DNA of 64,000 bases from Magicicada septendecula (taxonomy: Eukaryota; Arthropoda; Insecta; Hemiptera; Cicadidae): positions 1,317,471,046 through 1,317,535,045 of the forward strand of contig CM068367.1 in the NCBI GenBank assembly GCA_034769895.1. Direction: 5' to 3'. Of the stretch, positions 44,313 to 55,861 are shown piece after piece. The position numbers and the translations under genes were made by a program. The number at the start of each line of letters is the position of its first letter. Positions within the stretch are counted from its first letter, which is position 1. Below the pieces are notes generated by a model. It worked only from the letters and a program-made list of their open reading frames with translations, did no database searches and was not told the DNA's origin.

Positions 44313-44655
44313 AATGTTTTAGTGGATGGTTAGTGAGGATCGGTCAATAATCCAACTTTTAGTTATTTTGCGTCGACGTTTCGACAATATTTATTGTCAT
44401 CTTCAGGACCTGTGTATGAAATACAATAGAAATATCAAACATAACGAAACAATTAAATATTTAAACATATTAAATATAAATATCACCAACACGTTCACCC
44501 AAATATTTAATTGTTTCGTTATGTTTGATATTTCTATTGTATTTCATACACAGGTCCTGAAGATGACAATAAATATTGTCGAAACGTCGATGCAAAATAA
44601 CTAAAAGTTGTATTATTGACCGATCCTCACTAACCATCCACTAAAACATTCTAAA
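44313..44655. repeat. PLE-type foldback in the hAT 3' region
   Basis: Arms of about 145 bp (gaatgttttagtggatgg... and ...ccatccactaaaacattc) are nearly perfect around a ~40-bp loop. Both arms carry CTGAAGA, GACAAT-aaat-ATTGTC, GAAAC: plus strand 44557-44585 and minus strand 44406-44378. Non-coding. Confidence 0.85.
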
Positions 44656-44824
44656 ATATTTAACAATATAATGATAAAAACAGTCAATGTAAGTAGCAAC
44701 AGTTTATTAATTCAACCTGTTTTTTTCCAACTGTTTTTAAAACAGTTGTTTTTTTTTCAACAAACAGTTTGTTTTCCTTTTGCAGAAACAACAGAAACGC
44801 CCACCACTAATGTATTCACTACTA

Positions 44825-46955
44825 TAGTACGGGACACATCATTGTAAGCTTCGAGGTGACGCAATAGTAACAGCTCTTCCCCGCCCCTCGCCCTACAGCG
44901 TTGTCGCGCGTTACACATGGGATGCGTAGGTAACGGTGGGGAGAGGAGGTCTGTTGCAAACACTTCACATTCCATTGACATGTCATTCCACTTGCTACAT
45001 GATAAACATCTCCATCTTCTCAACATTACCCACGTACATATTACATTCAGTAGCTCTAGGATTACGCGTTTAAACTTTTTATTAATTATTTTTGTTATGT
45101 TGTATTATTGCCGTTATTTAATAATTATATAAGGCTTATTCACGATGAATGATAATAATTTACAAATTGTTGAGGCTCCTCAAACTCCTACAATGTCATC
45201 AAACAGAGGAAGATCTGGTAAAAAAGACTTAGGGAAGCAAGGAAAACACATCATTGCCAATGTTTACAACTTTTTACAGAGTCTCGCGGACGATCCAGAA
45301 AAGGTTGAAACGTTGACTTTTAAAAGGGCTCAAGAGTTGACTGCCGAAGCTTGTGGAGTAAGTCGATCGACAGTTCAAGGCGTAAAGCGAGATGCAGATA
45401 AGTGTGAAGGAAATGAACCTAAGTTTGGTACGCCACGGAAGCATTTTAAAAAGAAGCCGACAATAACAAATTTGGACAACTTCGACAAAGATGTTGTGCG
45501 AAGATGTGTTTTTAGTTTTCATGAACGTGGAGAATACCCAACATCTGGAAAAATCCAACAGCAGTTGGCTGAACAAATAAATTTTAGGGGCTCCAAGAAA
45601 TCAGTGCAGCGAATTTTGAAACAGATTGGATTTAAATATAAAAAGTGTAATGACGGCCGAAAATTTTTAATGGAAAGAGTAGATATTGCTTGTGCTCGCG
45701 CTACTTTTCTGAGAAAAATGCATCAAATTCGGAATGGCATTTTAAAAAGGCCCATATTTTATTTGGACGAGACATGGGTGAACCAAAATCACAGCAAATC
45801 AATGATTTGGCAGGACCCAGAGGAAAGGGGTGGTTTAAAAGTGCCAGTTGGAAAAGGTGGGAGATTAATTGTACTTCATGCGGGGTCAGCTGAAACAGGG
45901 TTCGTGAAGGAATGCAAATTAATTTTCCACGCACAAAAATCTTCATTAAATACAGATTACCACAACGAAATGAATTCGAAACTTTTTAAAGAGTGGTTCA
46001 TCAACTTCCTCTATTTACTGGAAGAAAGCTCTGTCATAGTAATGGATAACGCGAGTTATCATTCCGCACTTGCTGAGAAAGCTCCTAAATCAAACTAGAG
46101 AAAATTGGAAATTCAAGAATGGTTGAGAAATCATAAAATTGAATTTTCTATGCAAGATACGAGGGTTCAATTGCTAAACAAAAACGAAATGAAAAATGCG
46201 CTGAAAATATATGAAATTGATCAAATAGCCTACGAAATGGGTCATGAGGTTGTATGCCTTCCACCTTATCATGCACATTACAACCCAATTGAGTTGGTGT
46301 GGGCACAGGTGAAAGGATATGTGGCCGATCGAAACAATACTTTTAAAATGGTCGACCTTGAAAGACTGATGGACGAAGCGATAGCTAAAGTAACGGTTGA
46401 AGACTGGAGAAAATGCGTCCAACATTCCGAAGAGCTTCAAAAGGATGATTACCAGAAAGAATGCCCTAGAGATTTGGCTATAGAACGTATGGTGATTGCA
46501 GTGACAGAAGAAAGTTCAGAAGATAGCGAATCCAGTTCTGATTGAAAGAATTTAAAAATAATTATAATGCTTAAATTTTTGTGTATATTTTTTATTATAA
46601 TGTGTATAATTTTTCTTTACTAAATTTTTAAAAATGAAGTTTTTCATTAAATAACATATAATGTAACGACTGTTTTAAAAACAACTAAAATGTAAAGAGA
46701 ATTGTCATATTACTAAAGAATAAAGAAAATAATTACTTACAAAATTGAAAACAACACAAAAATTATATAAAGAAAGAAAAAACAGTGGAAAGAAGAGGAC
46801 TTGTGGTGTGTGTTATCTCTATTGTATGTGAATGCGCTGACGTTGTTTGTTTGGCTTCGTAGTGTAACGCGCCCGTGAGTGTGAGTGAAGCGACATGGCA
46901 ATACCGCAGTTACTATTGCATCACCTCGAAGCTTACAATGCTGTGTCCCATACTA
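44825..46955 (+). mobile_element. Tc1/mariner-related DDE_3 transposon with long D-E spacer
   Basis: Inverted ends TAGTACGGGACACATCATTG (left) and TAGTATGGGACACAGCATTG (right, other strand) extend about 50 bp; TA duplications at 44823-44824 and 46956-46957. 2131 bp with one transposase gene broken only by a single stop. It sits 15 bp from the end of hAT 1. Confidence 0.9.
45145..46545 (+). pseudogene. DDE_3 transposase, one internal stop
   Basis: 467 codons from the ATG at 45145 to 46545 in one frame. N-terminal HTH region (KRAQELTAEACGVSRSTVQG, near residue 55), second HTH-like segment (SGKIQQQLAEQINFRGSKKS, about 135), then IFYLDETWVNQ (first Asp, about 210), SVIVMDNASYHS (second Asp, 46045) and LPPYHAHYNPIELVW (Glu, 46291). 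Between the last two lie 81 residues, against 34-41 in ordinary Tc1/mariner. The acidic C-terminus (SSEDSESSSD) is intact. The only lesion is TAG at 46096-46098 inside the spacer. It resembles what I recall as the DD82E 'Sailor' group. Confidence 0.85.
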
Positions 46956-46957
46956 TA

Positions 46958-47384
46958 GACTGCTCAAACAAAACTGACAAAGGATGAGGCTTACTCATAC
47001 TTGAACAAGTTGCAACTTGTTTGTGTGACTCACTGCTCCCCCCTCTCTTCTTACACACGTACACACACACACACACAACCTTCTTATAGATGTGCCTTCT
47101 ACATCTTTATCTCAGCTTTCTAAAAAGTCAGTTATATAAAAAATATTCACACACAAAAAACTGAAAAATTTATTTTCAAAAACTTTGAACTATTAAAAAA
47201 TAAAGCCTTGTATTTTTATGCAAAGTTTTTTTCCAACTGAAGTGGAGATACACTGTATATGTCATATTTTAAACAATAAAATTTACTTTGCTAAAAGTCA
47301 TTATACATACTGCAGTTTTAAGTTATTTACCATACCCGACAGCATTCGTGAGCCATTAATGGGTGACTGAGCTTCCACAAAACT
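46958..47384. other. Interior of the long-TIR element
   Basis: Includes (AC)n near 47060-47078. No gene recognised. Confidence 0.5.
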
Positions 47385-47838
47385 TTTCTTTTTGACATGA
47401 TCCCATTGATATACCATCATAAAATTTGGTATGTGCATTCTTATATTATGCACATTAAACATATATTTTTTCAAAAAAATTCAAAATTTCGATTTTGAGT
47501 TTTACAAATAAGTTTTTTTCTACAGATTTTAAAATTAATCTAGTATATATGAGTGACATATCAAATTAAAGCCCTTGTAATTCTGAAGAGAATGGCGCAA
47601 GTTTTAGCTTTATAGGACAAATTAGTTTTTGAGTTACAGGCTTTTGAAGATTTAAAACAAAGCGAAAAGCGACTTTTTTTGTGTTTTTAAACATGCATAA
47701 TTCAAAAACCAAGAGAAAAAATTGAAACTTTGTATTTTTGACTATATTTATGCATAGAACATAAATACCAAGTTTCACTCATTTTGAATAACCTTGAGTC
47801 TAAAATTATTTTTTTATTGGTTGATTTGGTGTGGAATG
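47385..47838 (-). repeat. Right terminal inverted repeat
   Basis: Partner of 37246-37745; the outer end is ggaatgaccc. Confidence 0.75.
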
Positions 47839-48129
47839 ACCCATGTATATCGCTTTGTCAATTAATCATGTGTGATTCATAATTAAATGTATATATACAA
47901 TTTATTATAGAAATTAGAAGCAACAATCACAATTATGATAGAAGAGTCGAGTGTTTACAAATCAGGTAACAATCGTTAGAAACGTAACGCTAGTTAAAAA
48001 ACATTATTCGGAAGAAAATTAACATACACTCCTGAAACGGGTTCATTATTTAGCCTACAGAAACTGAACAAAATTGTTAAAGTTCTATATAATGTCTCCA
48101 TTTTGTGTTTGAAGTTGCTAGCAAAAATG

Positions 48130-50340
48130 TACCGTAATCGGGGGTAACTTGAGCCAGTTTGTAAGGAACATTTCGATGCTGATATTGGCACTACTGTTTC
48201 CTGTTTGGATTTGTGTAACTATGTCGTTGTGTGCATTACGTTCTCCAAAAGTTATTTATACCATTTGAAGCTTTTTGGAAATTTAAGGAAAGTTCATAAA
48301 ATTATGTCTTTTTGAGGTTAATTTTATAATAATTTTTTACTTTTTATAACTTTATCTCTCATGAAAGTAATATTCAATGAATGACAATAACTTCCGTGTT
48401 CTTCCTAACCTCAAACATCACTTGTCCCGCCTATTCACTTTTCCATTGTGTTTTTTTTTTTATTTTGTTCTATGATCAGCTCTGTCAGTGTTGGGGTAAC
48501 TTAAGTCACTCAAGAAAAAGTGGCTCAAGTTACCTCACAATCAATGCTATAATATTAAGTGAAAAACATATACTAATTACCATATTCTTATCTTTTTTTG
48601 GATACAATATGGTCCATAACTATCAGAGGCATCCTGGTGCTCGAAAATACAAAGATTATTCAGAAGGTTCACTGGAAGAAGCTGTGAGGAAAGGCCTTTC
48701 TTGTCGGAAGGCTGCAATGGAGTTTGGTATTGCAAGTGCTACACTTAATAGAGCTGTGAGTGGACCTATAAACAAACCAGGTAGGGCATATGTTTTACTA
48801 GTTGAAGAGCAACCAAAATTAACTGAATGTATAAGCATAGCTGGAGAGTGGGGATTCCCATTACACGTCTTTGACATTAGACTCATTGTCAAGGGATTTC
48901 TTGATCGAAGTGGAAGAACTGAACCACGGCTCAAAAACAACATGCCAGGAGTAGATTTTGTTTAGTCGTTTATACAGAGACATAAACACATTCTCTCTAA
49001 TAAGTTGTGTAAAAATGTGAAGAGAAGGAGAGCAGCTGTAAGTGAAGAAACTGTAAACAGTAACTTTGATGAACTCCAAGTGACACTTAAAGATGTTGAT
49101 CCAGCCATGATCCTCAATTATGATGAAACTAACATCACTGATGATCCTGGGTGGAAGAACGTGGCGGTGAGACGAGGCACTCGTCATCTGGAACAACTCG
49201 TCAAAGTCGAGCACATCGGTGATGTTCTCAGGAACAGCTAATGGAACCCTCCTTCCACCTTACGCCAGGAAGTCTCTATAACGCAGGAAATCTCTATGAT
49301 TCCTGGACAGAGAATGGCCTAAGGGTGTGATATATAATAGATCCAAAATTGTGTGATTTACCCTAGAGATCTTTGAAGATTGGTCCAGGAAGGTTGCACT
49401 GCCCTATTTCAAAAAATTTGACAAAAATTCTACAAAGGTTATGATTGGTGACAATCTTTCTACCCACATCTCACCGAGGATCATTGAAGAGTGCAAAAAC
49501 TACAACATCAAGTTTGTGCTTCTCCCTGCAAATAGTACACACTATAAACAACCACTAGATGTTGCTTTTTTCTGCCCCCTAAAAATAAAATGGCATCATA
49601 CTTTAGATGATTGGAAACAGAAAAATCGTGGTAGTGTACCTAAAGACAGATTTCCTCATCTCCTAAAAAAATGTATTGATGACTTGAATGAAAATATCAA
49701 GAAAAACTTGAAGAGTGGTTTTAGAGCAGCGGGAATTGTGCCCTTGGACCGGCAGCAAATATTGATGAGGCTTCCTTGTGCTAATTCCGTAAAAGATAAT
49801 AATGACAAAGATCTTAATTCTAGTAACAAGTGGGTTCAAACATTTTAAAATTATCTTGAGGAAAGTAGAAAAAAGACCCAATCTACAAGGAAACAGAAGA
49901 AAAGCAAATTAAATGTTCCAGCTGGAAGAGGTGTTGGAGGAGTTGAAGATATACAAGTAGAAGACTGTACTACTGGTAATGATGATTCTCAACCATCCAC
50001 TTCCGGTTCCAGAATGGCCAGGAAAAATAATAGCGGTACCCGTATCAATTTTAGTGATGATAGTAGTGATTTTTCACTGCAAGACTCAGATTCTGAACTT
50101 ATTTTAAGTGACTTTACCGGCACTGCTGTTAACTCTAATATAGACCCTAATACAGGATAAATCCCTAATGTGCTAAAGAAACATACAGTGCAAATGGAGG
50201 AGCTTAAACCGGATGTATATGTCATTGTTGACCTTGTCTTCGATGAGAACCCTAAAAAGAAGAGACAAAACAGTTCTACGCTGTTGTACTTGGAAATATA
50301 CCTAGTGAAGAAAACTTAAGCGACACTGTATTTTTTATAT
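48130..50340 (+). mobile_element. pogo-like element, ends uncertain
   Basis: The transposase pseudogene is preceded by gtaatcgggggtaacttgag (48134-48153), the kind of G-rich start seen in pogo relatives. A convincing inverted partner after 50300 was not found, so limits are approximate. Confidence 0.5.
48610..50318 (+). pseudogene. pogo-type (HTH_psq / DDE_1) transposase pseudogene
   Basis: MVHNYQRHPGARKYKDYSEG opens the protein; SLEEAVRKGLSCRKAAMEFG is the psq-type HTH. EWGFPLHVFDIRLIVKGFLD and RLKNNMPGVDFV form the second HTH region, then RHKHILSNKLC. The catalytic domain gives ILNYDETNITDDPG (first Asp, near 49117), VMIGDNLSTHISPRIIEECK (second Asp, near 49447) and LLPANSTHYKQPLDVAFFCP (third Asp, near 49558). 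A Ser/Asp-rich tail runs to about 50318. A stop at 48963-48965, frameshifts between 49230 and 49440, and stops at 49846 and 50158 inactivate it. About 60 residues around 49250-49420 are scrambled. Confidence 0.85.
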
Positions 50341-51400
50341 TTCATTGTATATAAAATTTTGTTGAACAAAATAAAAGTAATAAAAATAATTTCTAATAAA
50401 AGTAAAAAGAGAAATCCATGACTGCATACCAAGCGATGTACCGAGTGATCTACCGAGCTTGCTCAGCACCGAATTACCAGAGCAATATACTGAGTAGACA
50501 AATATTGTGCTCCTCGGTATCCCGTACACGTGTGGTGGCCTTCATTTACCACGATGTAATAAGATATCATCCCGACTTGCATACAGCCTCTGTAGCCTTT
50601 ACACTTTGCTATACATTTGAGGATGTAAACCATATAAAACAGCAGCACAGCCACAATTTTCTTCTGGAGGGTGGGGAGTGTTAAATTTCTATGAATAAAC
50701 TATAAAAATTAAAAAAAATTCTTTGCTGTTTTTTTATAATAAAAAAGGTAAGTGGGGAAACATAAGGTTTACCTTATTGAGTAATATTTTATCATCAAAA
50801 ATAATTTTTTAATATCATATCAATAATATGAAATTTTTACATATTATCTAAAAATCTGGCATAGATAAGAAACAATAAATAAAAATAGCACCTTGGATAC
50901 CAGAAAAAATCCGTGGCACAAACTTTGTCCTGTCCGCTGTAGGCACTGATAATGTTAATGAATGTGTAAATGGTTTGGTACAAATTTATATATTGGTAAC
51001 TTTTCCAGCTAAAGGAATTAAATGAATCTAGTCACTATACCACAGAAATGAATAAAATATTTTCACAAAACTGGCATTTCAGACCGTCAAAAAAAAAATT
51101 ACACACTGTGCTAGGTGGTGCACAACTACATGCTTGATATCACACATTATGTTAATGCTGTTATACAAATCAGTTTACTGGCAGAGACTGTGGAGTGTTG
51201 TAATGGTAATCTGAATACCACATTCAATATTAAGTCTATATATTTACAAAGTAATGAACAGATTTGTAAAGTTTTTATTGTTATTCTGTGTTCAAAACGG
51301 TATTAAACTAAAATAGTAAACTAAAAAATAAACAAAAATGAATTCACATGATAACTGACATGATGGAAAATCATTGATTTTATGAACTAAATCTAAAAAC
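50341..51400. other. Non-coding, AT-rich
   Basis: No gene or repeat recognised; ends at the Copia target duplication (aaaac, 51396-51400). Confidence 0.6.
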
Positions 51401-51596
51401 TGTCAAATATATCATATGTACAATTTAAATATGGTTAAACAATGTATGTACAATACGCATGCGCGTATTATTATTGTTATAACGGATGTATGTATTCTAT
51501 CAAGTTTAGTTCCATGAATAAAGTCTTTTCTAATCAACTGTATTTGTCTAACTGTATTTGGCAATATAATTCCAATATTAAATAATATCTCTCACA
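51401..51596 (+). repeat. Copia 5' LTR
   Basis: TGTCAAATAT to CTCTCACA, 196 bp. Contains the palindromic tacgcatgcgcgta region (51454-51467). Confidence 0.95.
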
Positions 51597-51731
51597 GGTT
51601 ATGGGCCGACACTAGTAATTTGGGAGATATATAGACGTGTGTTAGTTGTAATTATGTCGGAATTATTTACAGAGAAAAGTTTGTTTACATATACAGGCTC
51701 AAAGTGAAAGAGTTCACGTGCTTAACCTAAA

Positions 51732-52397
51732 ATGGCTACGTCTACGGTTCCCTTTCCCCTGCTAAAGGCAGATAATTTTTCCACTTGGAAATATAGAATA
51801 TGTCTTGTTCTGAATACAGAGGGTGCACTCATAGCATTAGATAAAACAGACACAGAAATCGCAGCACTCACAGGTGCAGATTTGTCCAGTTTCCAAGCTA
51901 AAGACGTAAAAGCTCACTGCATCATCGCACAGTCAATATCAGATAAGTATATTGAATACATAGAGAGTGCACAAAGCGCCAAAGAAATGATTGCAAATCT
52001 GGAAAATGTCTTCCAGAGAAAAAGCGCATTATCTAAGATGTTTATAATGCGAAAGCTATTGAAAATGAAATTCGTCGATGGCAAATTACAAGATCATTTC
52101 ACTAAATTCGATACACTCATAAAAGAACTCGATGGCGTAAGCAAAGTTGCAACCGATGATACCGACAAAACGTGTTACCTTCTTCTGACAATGCCGGAAA
52201 GCTTTGAGAGCATCATTACATCGATAGAAATGATAATGAATAAAGACGCGACAGTATATTCGTATTCTGATGTAAAAACAAGGTTATTGGATACTGAACT
52301 CAAAAACAAAGAGAACTCCAATGCAGGTGATAAGGTCGATAACGAAGGTAACTGCTCTTTCTACTCTCCAGGTGAATATAAGAATAGCTCACAGTGA
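51732..52397 (+). CDS. Copia Gag
   Basis: 221 residues from the first ATG after the primer site. FPLLKADNFSTWKYRICLVL is the copia Gag opening (L-x-G/A-x-N-F-x-x-W-K), and AKEMIANLENVFQRKSALSK, with LLKMKFVDGKLQDHFTKFD, belongs to the UBN2 gag domain. The frame stops at 52397, just before the zinc knuckle, which continues four bases upstream in another frame: a one-base shift or stop damaged by mutation. Capsid protein of the element. Confidence 0.93.
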   Translation: MATSTVPFPLLKADNFSTWKYRICLVLNTEGALIALDKTDTEIAALTGADLSSFQAKDVKAHCIIAQSISDKYIEYIESAQSAKEMIANLENVFQRKSALSKMFIMRKLLKMKFVDGKLQDHFTKFDTLIKELDGVSKVATDDTDKTCYLLLTMPESFESIITSIEMIMNKDATVYSYSDVKTRLLDTELKNKENSNAGDKVDNEGNCSFYSPGEYKNSSQ

Positions 52398-53033
52398 GGT
52401 ACAAAAATGTAATATGTCACACATGTAGAGACAAAGGACATTTCAAAAATGAGTGTCCATCAAACAAGGATGTGCAAACTCAACAGATGCCTCAGACGTC
52501 ATATCGCGGCCATGAATATCGCGGTAAAAGAGGGAGAGGAAACTCTCGAGGACATGGAAGAGGCAAGACGACAAGACATACGTCAAATGTTGCACAGAGC
52601 GAAGATGATCAAGAAGAAGAATTTGATTTCATTTCCGCTGAAAATATTGAGAAAAATGGCGCTTTATCCTCAGAATTACTAGGAAATACTCGATCCGTTA
52701 AATTCATTTTAGATAGTGGTGCCACAAATCATGGGGGGAGCAGAAAATTTGGAAAAGCTTATGGAAAATGTTGAAGAAATGGAGAATAAAATGGAAATAA
52801 AAATAGCAAATGGTAGCACTATAAAAGGTACAAAAAGAGGTATAATTCGCTTGAAAGTGTTGAACAATAAAAATAACAGTTATGTTTTCATAAAGATACC
52901 TGCTATTATTGTACCTGAGTTTCCCTACAATCTCTTATCAGTGAAAAGAATGAGTTCAAAGGGATTTGATGTTCAATTCAATACCGTAGTGGTGGAAAAT
53001 CAGTTACTATCTCAAATAACAAATTGCAAATGA
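52394..53033 (+). pseudogene. Copia zinc knuckle and protease, frameshifted
   Basis: CHTCRDKGHFKNEC (near 52425-52466) is the CCHC knuckle. FILDSGATNH (52703-52732) is the copia protease active site. The frame is then lost at a run of six G (catggggggag) and the rest of the protease continues in another frame (52716-53033: EIKIANGSTIKGTKRGIIRL, IPEFPYNLLSV-like end). One indel in the G run accounts for it. Confidence 0.9.
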
Positions 53034-53089
53034 AATGTGAATCCGAAGGAAATTTGTATGTAGCTTAATTTTCAATAGCACACCCTTCG

Positions 53090-54367
53090 ATGAGTGAAAC
53101 TTGTTGCATTTCATTAAGTAAGGATCTACTATGGCACCGAAGACTTGGACATCTCAATGCTCAAGGTCTTGGATCACTAAATTTTCCACACAATTTTGGA
53201 GTATGCAGTCCCTGTAACCAAGGTAAAGCAAAACGAAAGCCTTTTAAGGATGTACCCCAACCAAGGTCAAACAGAATTGGAGAACTCATTCACAGTGACT
53301 TGGCTGGTCCTTTTAAAATACACACCATGAAAGGTGAAAAATATTATCAAACAATTATCGATGACTATTCACATTTTACCCAGGTGTTCCTTTTAAAACA
53401 CAAAAATGAAGCAGAAAGAAATATTATGAATTATGTCCAAGAGTTAAAGGCCAGAGGATATTACTCTTCAAGAATCAGGTCAGATTGTGGTGGAGAGTAC
53501 TCATCACATGTGTTTAAAAATTTCTGTATACAAAAAGGAATAGTCAACGAATACACTTTGCCACATACACAGCAGCAGAATGGAGTTAGCGAAAGAATCA
53601 ATTTCACTCTAATGAGTAGAGTACGAACACTATTCGCTGAAACAAATTTGCCTAAGTTCTTGTGGGGTGAAGCAATACGTTGTGCTGCATACCAACTGAA
53701 CCGCTCTCCAACAGTTGCCCTGAAGGAAAATAAGGTACCCGCTGAAGTCTACCTAGGTAAAGTGAATTATGACAAGTTGAGGGTTTTTGGTTCAAAGGGT
53801 TGGGCATATAAACTGCCTGTTCCAGCAGACAAGCTAGAAACAAGATCAGTTGAATGCATTATGGTAGGCTATGCTAAAAATGGGTATAGACTATGGGTAC
53901 CCAAAACAAGTGAAATTATAATCTCAAGGGATGTTACCTTTGATGAAATTAACATCAACTATACTAGTCAGAAAGCCTTAGAAGATATCCCACAAATGGT
54001 AATTGGAGGTGACAGTGTAGGTGACAAAGAGCATCAAAGTATGAGCGAAGGAGACATCCAGGTTCAAAATGTCACTGGCACCTCACCTGCACATAGAGAC
54101 AGCAGTCTAAGCGATACTGTCCAACAGGGTGATCAAACATCACTGCGTAGAAGTGAAAGAATTAAAACTGTTCCAGAGAAATTTAAAGATTATATACTGT
54201 ACAAGGATTATAATGAAAGTTTTAGTCAAAATGAAGATGAGATGCACTTAGCGTACTGTCTTTGTGCAGGAGTACCAATCTCTTATGAAGATGCCATATG
54301 TACTAGAGATGGCTGGGAAGAAGCGATACAAAAGGAAATAAGTGCCCTCGAAAAACATCAAACTTAG
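53090..54367 (+). CDS. Copia integrase
   Basis: 425 residues. LLWHRRLGHLNAQGL with CSPCNQGKAKRKPF is the HHCC/GAG-pre-integrase zinc-binding region. The catalytic core shows HSDLAGPF (first Asp), YYQTIIDDYSHFTQVFLLKH, RIRSDCGGEY (second Asp) and PHTQQQNGVSERINF (catalytic Glu). SKGWAYKLPVPADKLETRSV and MVGYAKNGYRLWVP follow, the usual copia post-core region. The frame stops at 54367 just before RT (54364 TAG), a nonsense mutation in what should be one polyprotein. Confidence 0.93.
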   Translation: MSETCCISLSKDLLWHRRLGHLNAQGLGSLNFPHNFGVCSPCNQGKAKRKPFKDVPQPRSNRIGELIHSDLAGPFKIHTMKGEKYYQTIIDDYSHFTQVFLLKHKNEAERNIMNYVQELKARGYYSSRIRSDCGGEYSSHVFKNFCIQKGIVNEYTLPHTQQQNGVSERINFTLMSRVRTLFAETNLPKFLWGEAIRCAAYQLNRSPTVALKENKVPAEVYLGKVNYDKLRVFGSKGWAYKLPVPADKLETRSVECIMVGYAKNGYRLWVPKTSEIIISRDVTFDEININYTSQKALEDIPQMVIGGDSVGDKEHQSMSEGDIQVQNVTGTSPAHRDSSLSDTVQQGDQTSLRRSERIKTVPEKFKDYILYKDYNESFSQNEDEMHLAYCLCAGVPISYEDAICTRDGWEEAIQKEISALEKHQT

Positions 54368-55740
54368 AAGGCAACAAATCTACCCAAAGGCATCAAAGCT
54401 ATTGACACAATGTGGCTTTTCAAAATCAAGCCTGATGGCACTAAGAAAGCTCGTCTAGTAGCAAAAGGATTTCAAGAGGAAGTGTCCTCCAACATTTATG
54501 CACCAGTCGCTCAACTTTCCACCATCAGAATCTTACTGTCTGTAGCACTGCAAAATGGATGGGAAATTAAACAACTTGATATCCCTACAGCATTCCTAAA
54601 TGGCAAGCTAGACACTGAAGTTTATATAAAACCACCCAAAGGAGTAAAATGTCCAACGAATGCTCTAAAACTCATGAAAAGCTTATACGGTCTTGGCTCT
54701 TCACCCAGAAAATGGAATGAAAGGTTTAACGAGGCTGTGCAACATCATGGTCTAATCAGATCTCAGAATGACTTTTGTTTGTACTTGGGTTAAAATGCTT
54801 ACCTTATTATATGGGTTGATGATATAATCATCACAGGTGACAAGAGCGAATGTCTAAAAATTATTGAGTTCCTTAAAAAGGAGTTCAACGCAAAAGAATT
54901 AGGAATCATCAACTTTCTGGGCACAGAAATCAATGTAAATAAAGAGCAGATCACCATTTCTCAAAAGGAATTCATACAAAAAGTAATCTCAAGATTTGGT
55001 CTGGAAAATGGAAAACAGATGGATACACCTATGGAACACAATTTCCAGGTTGACTTATCTCTACCAGTGAACAAAAACTTACCTTAAAGAGAACTCCTTG
55101 GTTCACTTATCTACATATCAATTGTAAGTAGACCAGACATAGCTTACGCTACATCTGTCTTAAGTAGATATCTTGATAAACCCACTAAACAACTCTGGAT
55201 TGCTGCGAAGAGGGTATTGGGGTACTTAAACGGTACCAAGCATTTGAATCTCACATTTCATAAAAATCAAGATACTGGATTAATCACATATTCAGATGCA
55301 GATTGGGCAGGAGACATCACCAGCAGAAAGAGTACAAGTGGATGTATAATATATCACTGTAACAACCCTGTATCCTGGTTTACAAAGAAACAAACATGCA
55401 TATCCCAGTCAACAGCTGAAGCGGAATACATAGCATGTGCAATGGCAGCGATGGATGTGGTATACTTTCAACACATACTTGTGGACTTGAAGTGCAATGT
55501 CTTAATTCCTTTAATTTATGTAGACAACCAAAGTGCACTTAACATGTGTGAAAGCTATAAGAATAGCAGAAGTACTAGACACATAGACATTAAATATTAC
55601 TATATTAAGGATCTTATACACAAAAACTTATTGAATTAGAGTACATAAAAACCCAAGATAATGTAGCTGATATTTTCACAAAATCCTTAAATAATATAAA
55701 GTTTGCAAAGTTTTTTTGAAAAACTCAACATAAAATAGTT
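54368..55740 (+). pseudogene. Copia reverse transcriptase and RNase H, with stops
   Basis: RT: WLFKIKPDGTKKARLVAKGF, YAPVAQLSTIRILLSVALQN, LDIPTAFLNGKLDTEVYIKP (first Asp), LYGLGSSPRKW, then after a stop at 54791-54793 LIIWVDDIIITGD (active-site DD, near 54814). After another stop near 55084 SRPDIAYATSVLSRYLDKPT and RNase H: TYSDADWAGDITSRKSTSGC, SQSTAEAEYIACA, YVDNQSALNM, RHIDIKYYYIKDLIHKN, continuing past a frame change (55639) to about 55720. All catalytic residues are visible; three to four lesions inactivate it. Confidence 0.92.
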
Positions 55741-55861
55741 TTCAGATACCAAAAATTTTCAATTTTGCATTTATTTTTTTTATTTAAGTATATTTATCAA
55801 CTGTACTCATACCAAAACTGTTCCAAATTTAAATTATATGGGTATTTAAATTGAGGGGGAA

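Larger units (their letters stand above)
38695..44809 (+). mobile_element. hAT transposon 1, split by a minisatellite element
   Basis: Ends tagtggtggg (left) and cccaccacta (right) with perfect 8-bp duplications atgtattc at 38687-38694 and 44810-44817. Total 6115 bp, of which 2592 bp is a nested insertion and about 340 bp a foldback in the 3' part. The transposase is otherwise nearly complete. Confidence 0.95.
37246..47838. mobile_element. Long-TIR DNA transposon holding nested insertions
   Basis: Ends gggtcattccatgtcaaatc (left) and, on the other strand, gggtcattccacaccaaatc (right) open inverted repeats about 480-500 bp long and diverged; shared inner blocks include gggctttaatttgatatg and cgaaattttgaatttttt. 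Outer flanks atgtatgt and atgtatat suggest an 8-bp duplication with one change. Without the nested hAT (6.1 kb) and DDE transposon (2.1 kb) the element is about 2.3 kb. Superfamily unassigned: long TIRs with 8-9-bp TSD fit MULE-type elements, but the residual protein does not show it. Confidence 0.7.

Noticed and set aside
50418-50684. 88-residue plus-strand frame
   Set aside because: No family resemblance and an overlapping frame on the other strand of similar length; likely chance.
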